The notes under the pieces are model-generated. The model was not told the origin of the DNA and searched no databases. It was given only the letters and a program-made list of their open reading frames with translations. From NCBI GenBank assembly GCA_963920665.1, contig OY987267.1:13888001-13952000 (forward strand): a DNA stretch of 64,000 nt, read 5' to 3'. Shown here piece by piece: positions 25,282-37,593 of this stretch (position 1 is the first letter of the stretch; each line of letters begins with the position of its first letter). The DNA comes from Straminergon stramineum (taxonomy: Eukaryota; Streptophyta; Bryopsida; Hypnales; Calliergonaceae). Both the position numbers and the translations under genes were made by a program.

Positions 25282-26245
25282 GGTTGCAGGAGCGTGAGGA
25301 CAAGTGGGTTTAGATCAACTATAAACTTACAAAATGGTGTTAGGGTCTCAAAACAATGGTCAACAGGTGTCGTAGTAATCTATAACTATTGGTTACAATT
25401 TCTTCGAGACTAAAATTATGTTGGTTTGTAAGGATGGATTGAGCATTTTCTCTTGTGAATATACCATAACAAGTAGTGGTAACTTGCAAACACCTTGTAC
25501 ATGTCTAGTGGCATACATGTCTAATGGTTTGTTGTTTGGCATGGGTATAGGTGAGAGTTACCACCTCTTGAGAATTTATTCAAAAATTCAAAAACTTTCA
25601 AGCTATGGTGATGGAGTATATTGTGCATGTTGATCTCCAATATATTGTTCTTGGATTGTCACTCGTCTCCCAGGGTTTCAATCTTAGGGACTAGTAACCT
25701 TCTCGATTATGAGAGTTGTATTCATTGTTTGCACTTGTTAGAATAAAAATCTCTCAAAGATTTATCTCTATACTCTATTTTTTTTTGACCAAATCCAAGC
25801 TATATTGTTGAAAATCTTGTCTATGAGGAGATTGGTTATATTTTAAGTGCCAATTCTCATATATTTGTATAGAATCTCTTGGAACAATACTTGGTCCCTA
25901 TGGTTCATACCCCATATACCAATATTAGTACCTAACAATGATTAGTTGTTTTTTATATTTCCATTTCTTTGTATGAACTAATGAGGAATTTTTGTTGTGA
26001 AAAAAAAAATTGATTCTTATTTCCAAACATTAGTAGGATTTGCAAAAGGGAAATAGAATCTACTTTGACTTTATCAAAGAAGTATCAAAAAATAATTTTT
26101 TTCCTATGTGATCTCTAATACAAATTATCAAAATTTAAAATGGTTACAAATTTTTTAAAATTGATACAACTTATCAAAATGATGGATTTTTGTTCAATTT
26201 AGAGCAAATTCCTAGAAGCTCAAGCAAATTCTATTTAGGAGTTAA

Positions 26246-29200
26246 AGATAGATTTTTGAAACTTAATATACAACACTTTTGAACTTTTCTATGGAATTTC
26301 TCTTAGTATGAGCTTGAAGAGTACACCAATTATAGTATGATGTTTAACACCATCATTGTCATATTTGCTAAAACTTTTATAATTATTTTAAACCATTTTG
26401 TAGTTACAATGATTTCTACAAAGACATTACTTTAAAGAAATCACATGAAATACCTTCTAATATTTTCAATTATGAAGAACGAAAATTTCAATTTTAGACA
26501 TTTATGACTATATAGGAAAAAATTTTAAGTTTTTAAAGGTAAGTTCCAAAGTTGAAAACAAATGTTTTACAATGGACATCAGCAAATGGTAAAAAAATCA
26601 CATAACAACGCGGCTACTCCTTCACTGAATCATGCTATGGACACCCAAATGGTAAAAGAAATCACATGACAATATTCCTCCTTCAATAACTTAAGTGAAT
26701 AGCTTCTTTGGTGATACCTTAAGCTAGGGTCAGATATGTTAAAAAAAATCAAAATATTATTAAATATGGAATCTAATGAAATTTTCAAAAATTATTAGGT
26801 GGAATAATTGAATAGTATAGAAAATATTAATGAAAATAATCTAAATTTCTAAAAATTCAAAATTTGGGCATACAATATTACTAAGTAAAAATTACAACAC
26901 TATCCATATAAAAATCATCACAAATTGTAAAAGGAGAATGTAATCATTTTGTGCTATATTAATGTCCAAAATTTTTAACAATGAAAACTTCATGACATGT
27001 GAAAAACAGAGCTTAGGATCAAAAGTCACATTGAAATTTTAGATATTATAAAAAAATAAATTTGAAGAAATACAATTGCACATACTAAATAAAAAACGTA
27101 CACCCAAAAATAAATTGTTTCGTATACAAACAATAAATTTGACCCTGAAGTATGGTAGTCTACCATGCCTTCATACTTTCACTTGCAATTATTGATCATA
27201 TTCTACGTGTTGACATTTTGACAAAGTTAATAATCTGTGCTTATGCTTTAATTGTAAGGTAGTCTACTCTAGAAGCAATTGTCTCCTTCAAATCAACCCT
27301 ATAATTTGCTCTTAATTGGACATAAGGTGATCCTCAAATTAATATATGAGAGACCATGAATGGATTGAGGCTAAAATATTCTTTATTGCAAGAGCCAATG
27401 AGTCCCCTTGGTTTACCCATATCTATTTACAAACTGCAAGTGAATGGATTTTGGAAGACCTAGTGCACAAATAGGTGCCTACAATGTAAATCTTTGAAAA
27501 TTCTAAAGTAATTTACTAATGCTTTGAAAAATATGAAATCACTTGTCTTCCATTCCACATCTAATTCTTCTTCCTCTAAAAAATGATATAAAAATCTTCC
27601 CATCCATTGAAATCCACTTGAAAAAGGTGGAATGCTTGGGGGTGCACTATATAGGATGTTCCATGATCACATGCATTCAAGCCCCTATTATAGGAGGGTT
27701 ATGTAAGTGGATTTTGTGAATTTTTAAGGGGCTATCTTTACCTAAATTTCTAAATTTATCTAATTTCATGTATCCTATCTTTTATTTGAAAAATATTCTT
27801 GTGGTAGTTTTGTATATCCTATGTTCATTATAATTTATAAGGACTAAACCTTTGAATGTTCTTTACAAACAATAGATGAGGTCATATGGGATTCTTTCAT
27901 TGGAAACCGTGTTTACACATAATGATGTACTATATAGATAAGCAGAAACTGGAAACTAGATTTTGACAAATAGCACTTTCAAATACCACAAGCATTCTAA
28001 CAATAACTACATTGAATCATGAACTAGTACATACCTTGTAGAATAAAATATACATAGTAACATACGAGTTTAAAGTTTGAAAATGAAATGTCAAAAACAT
28101 TTGAAGTTTAAAATGCAACACCAAATACATCTAAAGTTCAAATTGAATGCAATGTCAAAAAATACAATGCATGTGTTTACAAACACAACACGTACCATTT
28201 ACAATGACTTGAAAAAATAAAGGTTGCACTATGAATGGTCTAGGGTTTCAATTTGAAAATATAGTAGCAAAACACATCTTAAGTACAAACGGAGATCTTA
28301 GACAATGAAGAACACCCTTAAAAATAACAGTGTAAAGACTAAATCGCAATGAATACAAGAAATGTGAAGCACAAAACCTAGACGCTTCTAAAGCACGACC
28401 ACAATGAAACACATTGAGTAAAATCAAAATGAAATCACTAATCAAGCAAATCAATGTTATTGGCATACATTTGAAATTGTTATTTCATCGCGATCCTGGT
28501 GTAATCCACACATTGGATAAGACGGCCTACCCATCTTCCTTTTGCTTGATGATCTCCACTTACCATCTTCTACAAAAAAATTCTTGGAGTCAATGTAGCT
28601 CTACACCAAACAACTCACTAAGTGGCCTTATCCAGAGGTTTTCCAAGACTATGAATTCCAATCTCCAAGATTGTTTGAAGACTGACGTCCATGTCTGTAT
28701 CAAAAGCCCTTAGCACCTTCCCAAAATATTTTGGATTTGTGACCTATGACTCCAACATCCACAATGTCACCCTATCGGGCAGATTTGAAGCCATACATAA
28801 CCCAAATTCTAAACACTCTCCTAACCTTAGTGTTTTTCCACGACAAACTTTGTTTATTTGACAAGAAGTTTAATTTGAATTTACTAAACTATATTTTGAT
28901 AGTTGCAATTTCATAGGTTTGTATCTCTATCATCCAATGTTTATTTTCATTCAAATTTGTTAGGTTATATTTCACTTAAAGTCTAATTACTGTAATAAAA
29001 TTTTCATATTAATTCAAATTTTTTGAATGTTTAGAAACAATTTAAAGGTTCAAAATCTGGACATTTTTAGATTATAGTGAACTTTGATAGTTTTCTTCTT
29101 CTTCACATTGTGTACATTTTCAAGAAATAAAAAATCATAGAAATTTATACATACTAGTTTATCTAGTTGGTAGTCTCTTACATAGCTCAAAAAAGTTACA

Positions 29201-29695
29201 AAACAAACCCTAATTAATTTGTTCTACTAAATGTGAATACCATCCCGAATTGAGCCCTAACCCCTAATTTTTCAAACCATGAACTGCTTGAATAGAACAA
29301 AACATCACGCGGGACCAATTCATCTACATTCTCACTCAAATTTCATCGACTCACCTTTCAATTCAATATCCTCCACAACATGTCTACAGCACATGCTCCA
29401 CGAAGTATTCCACCTTTGGATACTTCTCCAACTAATACAATAGTATTGTAGTTCTTAAAGTTTTGATTTTTTGATTTGATTTTTGGCAATGCTACTTTAG
29501 AAAAAAAATAGGTAAAATTTAGTATTATCCCCTACCCTTCATTACTTATAACTTCAAATATCCAATTATAATGATACTATTGTACTTAAAAAAATTGTCT
29601 AAAATTTATGCCCAAGGTAATTTAAATGACCCTTCATTTGATCGTACAATAACTCTAAAAAAAATGGAAGTGCACCCCCCAAGGTGGAATGGCCT
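26246..29695. other. AT-rich intergenic DNA, no gene seen
   Basis: Stops are dense in all frames. Small partial duplications occur, for example CAAATGGTAAAA.AAATCACAT at 26585 and 26648, and ATGTCAAAAA near 28090 and 28150. The longest frame (28414-28713) is unrecognisable. Confidence 0.5.
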
Positions 29696-29945
29696 TTAAT
29701 ACCTAAAATGCCCAAGGGACCAAATTCTAGTGTCAACAAAACTTTGAAGTTAAATAAAACCTTATCGAAATACTACTTTAGTAGTTTATATATTTTTTAA
29801 ATCCTTTTGAAGTCTAGTTTTATTTTCAAAAATGCAATTTTCAAAATAAATGATTATGATTTTTCTACTCAAGATTTTGTGCAAGGGTGTCCAATGCAAA
29901 TCTTGATTTTATAGTCTTTAGGGCTCTTGGAAATGAGCCTCAAAT

Positions 29946-30128
29946 CGCTAGAAGAAGTTCTTGTTCATCAAGCTAATGTTTTTTTGTTGAACAACACAAA
30001 ATTGTGTTGGAAAAAACAAAGTTTTGCAATTTTTTAGTCAAAAAACCGCAAAACTTCGTTTTTTCCAAAGAAGTTTTGTGTTGTCCAATAAGAAAACATC
30101 AGCTCGATGAATGAGAATATCTTCTTGT
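29946..30128. mobile_element. Hairpin (foldback) insertion, 183 bp, with AAAT duplication
   Basis: Two arms of about 85 bp pair with each other; for example AACAACACAAAATTGTGTTGG and TTTTGTGTTGTCC, and GGAAAAAACAAAGTTTTGC and its near complement. The copy at 17.77 kb reads GCCTCAAATACACTAG without it, and AAAT flanks both ends here (29942-29945, 30129-30132). This defines the insertion and a 4-bp (possibly 3-bp) target duplication. Confidence 0.7.
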
Positions 30129-30334
30129 AAATACACTAGAACTTGGAGAGAAAATTACATTAGAAATTCTAACGAAAATAATTGTAGAGTAGATTTTAAA
30201 AAGCCATATATTGATTGATTGGGGTTATACATATTGAGCCCTTTAACCTCATATTTTTTTGGTGACCAACTTTTTAGCTTTGACTTGATAAAAGATGATT
30301 GAAAGACTTCAAATCACTTTCACAATGATAATCC

Positions 30335-31300
30335 TAGAAGGACGTTGCAAACATTGTCATCCACCTAAGATTGTAGGATGGGAAAGAAATGCTTCTTCAT
30401 CCAATATATTCATTTGGAGGGTACTTGAGTACATTTTTAGTGAATAGTATTGAAAATTCCTCCATTATGATATTATTGACTTTTCTAAAGAAGAAGATGC
30501 TTAAAAAATGGATCACCTACGTAGTGAATTTTGACCATTTCTTGTTATTTTCTCTTGATGTAAAATTTCGACTTAAAAATGATATTTTTTGAATTTGAGT
30601 CCAACTAATGAAATGAAGCTTATCAAGTGAAGTTTCTACTCCGATTGGAAATTTTGACAAAAATCATAAATTTACATATTTTATAGCAATCTAAACTTTA
30701 GGTCTATAACCATGGTTTGTTGATTTTCCACTTTTAGAGTGACATGTTAACTTTGGTTTGTACCATGATGAACTACACTATAATGTACATCTATGGTGAA
30801 AATATCAGATATTCCAAATATATTTTGTATTTGATATGAATTTTCTTCATTTTTTTCTTTAGAAGTTCATATTGCCTAGGGTGGCTTGTGTCGTTGCCAC
30901 AATCAAAAGAAAAGTAAAAGTAATTTTAAAATTTTAAAATTTTTTTTATTCAAAAAAACTTTGAAATTCAATAACTTTCACATCAGAGGTCCAAACGCCA
31001 GGAAACAAAGCTGGTGCACCCCTCCTTGCCAATGGCTTTCTGACAGTAACAAACACATGACCAGGGGATTAACGGTCCAGGAGATCTCAACATAACAAAA
31101 CAAAACAAACATCATGTCTTAATGTATAGATTTTCATTTTTTCCAAGAAGATTTGAAATTTTTATGGCTTGTAAAGAGCATATGATTTCATCTTTGAAAA
31201 ATAAATACAGAAATTTTCAGTTATATCTAGTTGCAAATGTCATCAAGCAAAGTAATGGATGGGAAGGCTTGAAATCAATGGTCATGGGTCCATCCTTCTA
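30335..31300. mobile_element. Insertion of about 970 bp with TAGAAGGA ends inside family C copy 2
   Basis: The related copy runs directly from CAAATCACTTT to TTAACACC, whereas here 970 bp intervene, with TAGAAGGA at 30335 and TCCTTCTA at 31293-31300. It contains a copy of another dispersed repeat (30875-31110). The end assignment is tentative. Confidence 0.4.
30875..31110 (+). repeat. Dispersed repeat (GTGTGCC family), copy 3
   Basis: Shares GTCGTTGCCACAATCAAA, TTGAAATTCAATAACTTTC, CCAGGAAACAAAG and GAGATCTCAACATAACAAAA with the other copies. Confidence 0.6.
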
Positions 31301-31511
31301 AAATTAACACATTTATGATCAAACATTATAATCTTTCAATCCATAAGTGATATTGTTGTATTTCCTTTTCCAATGTGATCTCTAACATGTCTAATTTGAT
31401 TATGCACAATTACAATTAGAAGTATTAGAACTTATCAAAATGATGAATTTTTGTGCAATTTAGAGCAAATTCTAAGAAGCTCCAAAAAGGCCTTGGGCAT
31501 TCCAGGGTTGA

Positions 31512-32226
31512 ATGGTCACTTTTAGAACAGGCTACCCCGACAGAGATGGTAACACATGCTTTCACAACTTCACTGATGACCTGGAAATGTACTTAAAATA
31601 ATACAAGCCTAGGAACCTTTTCTTGCCAAATGGTTCCAAGCCCTTGAAATTAAGGCAATCTCTAGTTTACGGCAGGCTGCCTTGCCGATTGCGCTAGTTC
31701 ATTGACAGATTCCCGGCGCTGGGCACGCCAAACCCATACTAAAGAGCAATGGTCATAAACACTTTCATCGTACCTTAAGAATATCCTTCACTTTCTCATT
31801 CAACATGTTTCAAGCCTACAATCATCGACAGTAAACATCTTGTAAAGGGTTCGACCCAGCATCCCACATTGAGGGATGACCTATTTAACCACTTGCAACG
31901 AGTCTGGCCAATCCTATCCTATTTCAACACGAAATACGATTAAAATTGGAATCTTCATCGTAATGTCTAACATCCGAGGATATAAAAAATGAACAGTCTG
32001 TACAGGTTGAAGTTCTGCTGAAAAAAATACGCTCAACTGCAGTCTTGGAGTGGATTGGAAAACCCAATTAAAAATATCAGTGCATTGGCGAATCAGTTCG
32101 GTGCTCAGTGTCCAATATCCAGATCAATAGGCACCTGGCTTGCACAATGACAAGCACGATGACATTATAGAGTGCACCAAACTTTGCTTCGAGATGATGA
32201 AAAAGGGAAAAATCACTTTCAGGAGG
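31512..32226. other. Downstream region of the PP2A B'' gene
   Basis: Holds the likely 3' UTR of the minus-strand gene just below 32227. No canonical polyadenylation hexamer was singled out and no other gene is visible. Confidence 0.4.
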
Positions 32227-35200
32227 TTAGAACTCAAAAACATCGTCCAAGACTTCAGCACTGCCATCCATGAAGGCATCCTCACCGTCCTCCTCCATTG
32301 ACAGACGGATATATTCAGAATGCACAAATCGGTCCCATTCAGTTAATGTAGGATCTTCCCTCTCCTGCAACAGGGACGAGCATACTTAGTCAGCAAATTG
32401 AGAAGTCAAAACGGTCGAAACAATTGCCTGATTATGATGACTGTTAAAGGCAACATCTATATACTACTAAGACAGTTTTGAGTTCGATGGAAAAAAATAT
32501 CAAAAAAAATTCTTTACCTGTCTGATCAGAAACGGATCTCGAGTCTCAAATGCCACAAATTTGTTGAGATTAAAAAGTATGTTGAAAAAATTTCCAGAAA
32601 GTTTACAGTTCTTCAGATCCCGAAGTGTAAGATAACCTTGCACCTGTAATCCAAAGAAAATAATGCACGTCTCAGGGGCAAAAAAGGTGATAATTTTCAA
32701 AAGAGAATAATGCAACCTATATACTTCATGAACCCACTGGCAGAGAAAGCATGCATCAACTTTCTACAAAGACCTCACATTTTCTGGAATCCAGTACTGC
32801 ACGCAGGTCACATAACCCATTCGAATTACCTTAGGACGAATCATGTCGCTCATCTGACAAACAACGTCCTCAAACAAAACAGGCTCCTGCGCCATGCACT
32901 CCATCCGATGCAACTGCTCTTCATAAAAGTAACGCATTTCATTTGAAGTGATCACTCCATTGCAGTCAAGGTCCACACACTTAAACCTGATCCCAAATTA
33001 TCACATGTCAGTCTACATTAAAGAAAGCGAACATCTAAATGGCCTTCTCTTTAAGAGGAGCATCGAAATTATAGAAGAAAAATATGAAGGACAAACTCAC
33101 CAATACTCAAGGCTAGTATTTGATGTCTTGTCTTCCTCACACAATATGAACCACACAAAGTCTTCATAACCCATCTTCCCTTCAACTCCGCTTCTAAACT
33201 TTCTTGGCACCTATCAAGTACAAGCAAAATCTATTAGCGAGCTCAGTCAAGTGACAGTCGTAAGCCAATAAATATGCAAATACACAAGAAGCCCCTACTC
33301 AAGTAAACAATTAAAGCCCAATGTTCCTTGTACGAATTCTAACAAGTATAGACAAAACACATATATTGCTACAAGATAATCCATACAATGTCATGGTCCG
33401 TCATGTAGCTTTCAAAACCTACAAGACTCAGACAAAAATTTCATACCTGAGAGAAAATTCGCTCCACAATTCGATATGTAAGTGCGTGGTTACCATATCG
33501 CAATAGGCCATCCTTGTCAATCAGAAAATCGTGATCGGAGTCCAACTCCCAGAACTTGCAGTATATAACATAGAAGTGTTCGTACGAAAAATACCTGCAC
33601 CCCACAAAATATATCCAAAGCATGTCATTTCTTATGTCCACAATTGAAAATGAGGCAAGCGAGAAAAAACATGGAAGCTGCCATGAACAACGGGAGAGTC
33701 AAAAACACATGTTGTTCACCAAAAACATGCCACAACAATTATTGCTTCCTGAATAAACATCGTTATTCACAAATCTGATTCACTCTAAATAATAGGTGAG
33801 TACTCACTTCAACACTTTATTGATGTCCTCCTCCACATCGACTTGCTGCAAGGCAGCAACCAAATTGCTTCGCTTGATTTCTCTAAGCTGCAACCGGCCG
33901 TCACCGGCTCTATTACAATGATAAAATATTCTATATATCACTGTTTCAGCTGCAAAGATCAACAAGTGCAAAGCCCATTACAAAGGTGCTATAAATAATA
34001 TCAAAATATCGATTCACTGATAAGAACAATGTTGTGGAAGACAGCGAAGGCAATTTATTTTGAGAGTTATAAAGAGAAGGCTCGTCAAACACTTGACCAA
34101 AACCCATGTACAAGGCCCTCCTAAAAAGACTGCTATCCCCACTTCAATAGAAATCAGAGGGGGGCACTGAAAAGACAAGAAAGCAAACAGAGATTGCAGG
34201 TCAGAGAACATGGGATCCTATACCATATCTATCTTGAAACTCAGGGGTATCATGAAGGAACTCCAAACCGTGATGCGTCAACAAGAGCTCCCGCAATATG
34301 GGCCTAAAATCATCCTGAGCACATCACAACCGAATCAGTTTCTCAAATTGATGATGGAATAATTCCTTCTTTAAAAACGATTTCGACGTTCGCGCCTTAA
34401 CCACAAAATTAGACGAACAATATGGAAGTTAACCACTTACAGCCGAAGTGATAACATTTGGTCAAACTCGCGGATTCAACCTTGATCTCTTTTACATTGA
34501 GCCCAACTATTCAATCAATGCCTACGGAGATAACCCTTAGACTTCATAGGAGGCCCCTCCTCTGACTTTTCACTGTACTTTGGAAATCCATAACGTTCGA
34601 ATCTACTGCACTAACATATCTTCAAAATCCAAAAATAACACCTTAAATTGTACTCCGTAGTAATTTGCAAGCTACTATGGATTGAAGATCAAAGCTACAC
34701 TACGAACACATTCAATTGTATCACATGTTTTTCTATCACATTTAACAACTAAAATTGATTTCTCTGTCCAAATCATCGTTGTTAACCTCCATAGAGAAGC
34801 TTACAAATTCATCAACGTTACGGATGACGGTAGAAAATGCTGAGATTTATACAATAGATAGAGGACTTGCGCGTAATATATTGGTGATCTCACAGAACCA
34901 ACTTCAGGGTTTGGAAGAGACAGAGTGTAAGTTTTAAATAAACTTTTCAATTTAACGCTAAGCTCTTGGGGAAACGAATACCAAACAACTTATTCATCAA
35001 AAACTAAAACCAACCTGGGTGAGGTAATCTTTATCTTCCTGCTTCAGAACTGAAAATATCCGAGTGGCACCATCAGCTGTCAGCATATTCTGATCGAGCC
35101 AATATTCTATTAATCTCTCCCTGCAATACAAGTGGACGTAAAATTGTCAACCTCACTAATTTTCGCATTCACGTTGCACGCAAAGGGACACGGCTATCTC

Positions 35201-37586
35201 CTTTAGCGCACTCCAAAATATCAGAATAAAAAACGTGCAGCTAAATAGCTAGAAGGTTATAGAAAACTCAACGAAGGAATAAACGAATACAGCTTGTTCA
35301 GCACGTTGGCTGGCAGTCAGAAAACCCTACAATATCGTGGCCAAACCAGCCCAATCATTCATCCAACCATGTATGTACCAGCCATAAACCAAAAGAGAAT
35401 TTACAAGTTGACTACCGGTTTAAATGTCCTTGTAAGATTAGATTTGCTATGGTTAAAACAATGTCTTAAAAGTTTTGAAGGATTTGCGAATACTAACTTG
35501 GTGACCAGTCCAGTATTGTTGACGTCAAGCTTTTTGAATAATATGCTTGAGAAGAAGGATGGCAACTTGCAAATCTCCTTCGTTACTGGCATGAATGCTG
35601 GAGATACAAACAAATGATGCATAAGAGCAACGTCCTCAACCAAAACTTTTACACTAACTAAAAAGATGTGAGTGCCAAAAGTATACAGCATAATTTATAA
35701 CAAGATAATGTGCTGAAAAAAACAATGTCTGAAAAGGTAATTTAGCAGTTGCTTAGTTTCATTTCTACGGTTGATAACAAACCTGAAAGTGGTAAACCAT
35801 CGGAATGACCAGAAAATATCTGGTTTACAATGTTCAGACATTCCGCGTACACTTCTTTTGAGGCAGGAAGTCCTGTCGGAAAATAGAACTGCAAGAAAAA
35901 ATTGACCCACCATCCAGAAAGACTAATTAGAAGTTAGAATACACATTCTGCCAATCAAGTGCTACATCAGGTCTATACGGTATTAGGCATAGTCTCCATC
36001 GTAGGTAACAAAACATAATTAAAAGCAGTGTGAATTCCTGAACATTGGGCCTTACAAGCAGAACAATATATTAATTTAAAAATTTAAAAGTTTTACTCTT
36101 CGCATTCAGAGACCTTCCAGTGGTCCAGAAATACGAATAAAGGCTCAGCACCACACGACCCGAACCATACAATCAACTTCTTCTCGTTCAAGAAGGTTGT
36201 ATGTCAGTATCGATGGCCAACCTGTGAGATACCTGAGGAATCACTTCTCGAATAGGATCACTGGATTTACTTAAGGGGGAACCAGAGATGGAGTGTCCAC
36301 TGAAACGCCTTTGGGACCTCGGTGAGAGTTGGGAGCTTCGAGGAGATAATGGTGGAGTAGAACCCTCCTTAAATATCGTAGGGTTTATTGATAAAGTAGG
36401 ACTGCCTTGATTTCCTGGCGATGATTCTTCATGAGCTTCTTGAAGCAATGCCATCACCTGCTTACAACAAGAAATACATATTAGAAGTGGGGAAAGAATA
36501 ATCGTCGGTGGGTCTCTTCCCGTCTCTCTGTGTGTTATTGTCGCTCTCTGCCGCCCAAAATTAGAATTTAACTGTTTTAATAAAATTATGATTACCTTCA
36601 ATTCTATTTGATCAAAAAGGTGATTCCCTTGCCTTTACTCCGGTTCTACTTTGATATCCTAATTTTATTCGAACACTATTTATGTAGGGAATGATATTTC
36701 AACGACTTTCGGGCCGGTGGCTGGCACGGCTCAAGCTACTACAATAAATAGGCAAGCAATAACGACACACAAAACAGGATTCACGAATTTCCTTTCAACT
36801 TTTACTAAAAGACAGAGCCTGCGTTGATCTGCACCATGAAATGCCTTAAACTCATAGAGATAGTCATAGATCAGATAGTTAGACTATAATTCTAATCCTA
36901 AGTTATCGTGAATTAATCGTACATAGAGTTGATTAAATCCATTCGGTCAACCACTAGTTCCTACAAAAACCGTCTGCACATGGTCACATAGCTGAACCTA
37001 AAGAAGTTGGTTTTGACAACCGACTGCAAAAAGTCCTGCATCAATGTGATAATTTTCTCTTGAATTCCACTTAAGGTTCAGGTGATGAGCTACGTGCACA
37101 ATATGTAGTGTGTACGTAAATCTTATGGCTATGAGAACTGCAAGTGAAGTGTCCGACTGACGATCAGGGTGAACATAGACCAGCAAAATGTAATTTATGA
37201 ATAAGCATGACTGCACTGCACTAGCAACCTACACCAGAGCAGTGGCAAAATCAATATACACCCACCGACAGGCACTTTCAGTAAAATGAAAATTCAGCAA
37301 ACCGCGGACTCAAGAGGCTGAAGCAGGTGATAGAGAACCATAAGAATCAACGATAAGAACAAAAACAAAACTCGGCAGGCCAATAAGCTGAATCAGATTA
37401 GGGAAGTAAACACGTGCACAGTGCATTACTTACCACACGCTGAGTGTCGGGAAGAGAAAGCCATTGTGTGAAGAGGTCGTCAAGAATTGGAGCAGCTGGT
37501 TTGCCAGAAGGCGACGGTAGGTCTTGCGGTAGGTTTAACAATTCAGGATCTAATATGCTTACGTCAACAACCATGGGTGACTCCAT
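32227..37586 (-). CDS. PP2A-B'': Protein phosphatase 2A regulatory subunit B'' (EF-hand type), 12 coding exons, 533 aa
   Basis: Regulatory B'' subunit that directs the PP2A core to substrates and responds to calcium. Coding exons in transcription order: 37586-37434, 36457-36233, 35888-35783, 35597-35498, 35120-35015, 34314-34224, 33949-33808, 33594-33447, 33210-33101, 32986-32830, 32643-32518 and 32364-32227. They sum to 1602 nt in one open frame, every intron is GT-AG and every junction keeps phase. Visible motifs: LPDTQRV near residue 45; a Ser/Pro-rich segment (about 85-115) of possible phosphosites; a degenerate EF-like loop at 186-197; EF-hand loops [12 protein letters not shown] (326-337) and [12 protein letters not shown] (399-410); then [36 protein letters not shown], and TLTEWDRF near the end. 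Length fits the family (about 530-540 aa). The start ATG is in strong context (gcgATGG) and an upstream in-frame TGA closes the frame. It appears intact. The assignment rests on remembered family sequence, not a search. Confidence 0.96.
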
Positions 37587-37593
37587 CGCTCAT
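37564..37593 (-). promoter_or_regulatory. Short upstream ORF overlapping the PP2A B'' start codon
   Basis: On the minus strand an ATG lies 7 nt before the main ATG in another frame (ATGAGCGATGG). It opens a 9-codon [12 protein letters not shown], that stops inside the main coding region. If transcribed, it could dampen initiation at the main start or favour a downstream Met (codon 5, also with G at +4). Whether the leader includes it depends on an unmapped transcription start. Confidence 0.4.

Larger units (their letters stand above)
17533..26245. mobile_element. TTAA-bordered element (family C) split by the Harbinger insertion
   Basis: Starts TTAACCCCTAAATGCC (17533) and ends CTATTTAGGAGTTAA (26245). 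The left part (17533-18016) matches 29696-30318 and 31301-31346. The right part (about 26090-26245) matches about 31360-31510, including TATCAAAATGATG followed by a CAATTTAGAGCAAATTC string. Between them lie the Harbinger element and about 1.4 kb that includes the 25032-25281 element. No coding capacity of its own is visible. Confidence 0.6.
29696..31511. mobile_element. Family C element, second copy, with nested insertions
   Basis: Left end TTAATACCTAAAATGCC, right end AGGCCTTGGGCATTCCAGGGTTGAA, both decayed forms of TTAACCCCTAAATGCC and its mirror. Compared with the copy starting at 17533 it carries two extra blocks: a hairpin at 29946-30128 and about 970 bp at 30335-31300. It retains the uninterrupted site where Harbinger entered the other copy. 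Confidence 0.55.

Noticed and set aside
31847..31860. GGTTCGACCC, like a tRNA T-loop
   Set aside because: No matching D arm or acceptor stem lies upstream.
35294..35617. 107-codon plus-strand ORF inside the PP2A gene
   Set aside because: It is antisense to a well-supported coding exon (35498-35597) and adjacent introns.
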